Assembly (NCBI RefSeq): GCF_014322795.1
Contig: NZ_JAASTT010000001.1
Coordinates: forward strand, 62,001 to 126,000
DNA from: Paenilisteria portnoyi
GTDB lineage: Bacteria > Bacillota > Bacilli > Lactobacillales > Listeriaceae
DNA length: 64,000 nt
Direction of reading: 5' to 3'
In this document: piece after piece, positions 63,519 to 64,000 of the stretch
How positions within the stretch are numbered: position 1 is the first letter of the stretch
Layout: every line of letters starts with the position of its first letter
Made by a program: the position numbers and the translations under genes
Notes under the pieces: model-generated
Told to the model about the DNA's origin: nothing
The model's input: only the letters and a program-made list of their open reading frames with translations
The model's database searches: none

Positions 63519-63582
63519 AGCGTGGCAATAAACGCTTATTTTCATGCTTGATGCAAGAGGAGTAAGCATTTATCGCCACGCT
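63519..63582 (-). terminator. Long hairpin between rodZ and pgsA
   Basis: AGCGTGGC plus ATAAACGCTTA pairs with TAAGCATTTAT plus GCCACGCT in an interrupted stem of about 20 bp. Probably a terminator or processing site after rodZ; the U tract is weak. Confidence 0.6.
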
Positions 63583-63597
63583 GTCATAAAAAATCTG

Positions 63598-64000
63598 TTA
63601 TTCCGCACTACTGTCTGAACTAGTATCAGACGAATCGGAAGTTGTTCCAGTATCTGTACTTGCAGCCAGATTAATCGTTAATTTTTGCGTAATGGAATCT
63701 TTAGCTAATTCCGCCGCTTGATCATTGATTTTCATTGTTACTGGTGTGGCATTTCCGACGGTTATCTTGGCAGATTTACTGCTTGCCAAATCGAATGTTT
63801 TCGTTTCACCGTCAGCGATAATACCGCCAAAGATGCTTGAATCAGCGTCGTCGGTTACTTGAATCCAACTTTCGCCACCAGATAAGGTGAATGTTACAGA
63901 AAGCTTGTCTGCGTTAGAAACGGTGTATGTCGTTGCATTTCCAGACGTTTCAGCTTTAATTTCTGTTTTCTTTGGTTCTTCTTTTTTCTCAGGTGTTGTA
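63598..64000 (-). CDS. RodZ-like protein, C-terminal part (start lies beyond the window)
   Basis: 134 codons of an open frame that enters from the right edge. A Lys/Glu/Pro-rich linker (TTPEKKEEPKKTE) leads to a DUF4115-type beta domain (SNADKLSVTFTLSGGESWIQ, FGGIIADGETKTFDLASSKS, VTMKINDQAAEL), the extracytoplasmic end of RodZ/YmfM proteins that help MreB shape the cell. The tail is Ser/Asp/Thr-rich (TTSDSSDTSSDSSAE). The N-terminal HTH and membrane helix are outside the window. Position next to pgsA and cinA supports the assignment. Confidence 0.88.
   Translation of the reverse strand, partial: TTPEKKEEPKKTEIKAETSGNATTYTVSNADKLSVTFTLSGGESWIQVTDDADSSIFGGIIADGETKTFDLASSKSAKITVGNATPVTMKINDQAAELAKDSITQKLTINLAASTDTGTTSDSSDTSSDSSAE

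Overview
The window looks like a chromosomal segment of a Listeria-type Firmicute (Listeriaceae). As I recall the L. monocytogenes map, the gene order follows it closely: ispG, a DUF1189 protein, sodA, a class B PBP, asd-dapG-dapA-rnjB, an ABC-F protein, thiT, opuCABCD, murB, pflB/pflA, glpP, mutL, mutS, ricA, ymdB, a GNAT gene, rny, recA, cinA, pgsA and rodZ. Several accessory blocks interrupt this order and the proteins are not ones I can match to L. monocytogenes exactly, so a more distant Listeria species is the best guess (inference).

Layout. 1-3.1 kb: a partial BCCT osmolyte transporter with a promoter-overlapping operator, a TetR regulator and a divergent PanE-like reductase. 3.1-8.6 kb: ispG, DUF1189 protein, sodA, and a PBP whose 3' half has codon usage quite unlike its 5' half. 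8.6-15.1 kb: an accessory island holding an ArpU-like regulator, six tandem paralogous two-helix membrane proteins plus a truncated seventh, and, transcribed just ahead of them, a 747-codon protein with peptidoglycan-binding repeats, a DUF1906 glycoside-hydrolase-like domain and a compositionally distinct C-terminus ending in a Gly-rich hydrophobic stretch. I infer an undescribed polymorphic toxin/poly-immunity locus, with lysin/holin-like functions as the main alternative. 15.4-20.3 kb: asd-dapG-dapA-rnjB (lysine/diaminopimelate synthesis and RNA decay). 20.8-24.5 kb: a membrane protein, the ABC-F ATPase, and thiT behind a TPP riboswitch. 25-28.5 kb: the opuCABCD carnitine/betaine ABC transporter behind a sigma-B-type promoter. 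28.5-33.5 kb: a P-loop kinase, an arsR-SRPBCC pair, and a large UvrA-like ABC protein with extra zinc motifs. 33.7-41.3 kb: sulP-uspA, a coiled-coil protein, murB, an AI-2E-family permease, a phosphodiesterase and a UMF1-type MFS protein. 41.5-46.7 kb: an SRPBCC protein, an SDR-merR-cupin operon with a 19-bp-spacer promoter, a DUF2975-xre pair, and a decayed integrative element (a tyrosine recombinase with lost catalytic residues, a small HTH protein, a 20-bp inverted repeat, a deacetylase pseudogene). 46.8-64 kb, almost all on the minus strand: pflA, pflB, rbsK, glpP, mutL, mutS, ricA, ymdB, GNAT, rny, recA (with LexA box), cinA, pgsA and the 3' end of rodZ.

Two families of intergenic hairpin repeats are scattered through the window. 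Family A (15.2, 23.6, 43.9 and, divergent, 47.7 kb) keeps a core around GGAAGCCGGAAGCGGAG while its flanking arms vary between copies yet stay self-complementary. Family B (20.5 and 41.4 kb) is built of about 47-bp modules whose stems show a compensatory change. No tRNA, rRNA, CRISPR array or intact insertion sequence was found. All domain and family names come from recognising motifs by eye; no database search was run.
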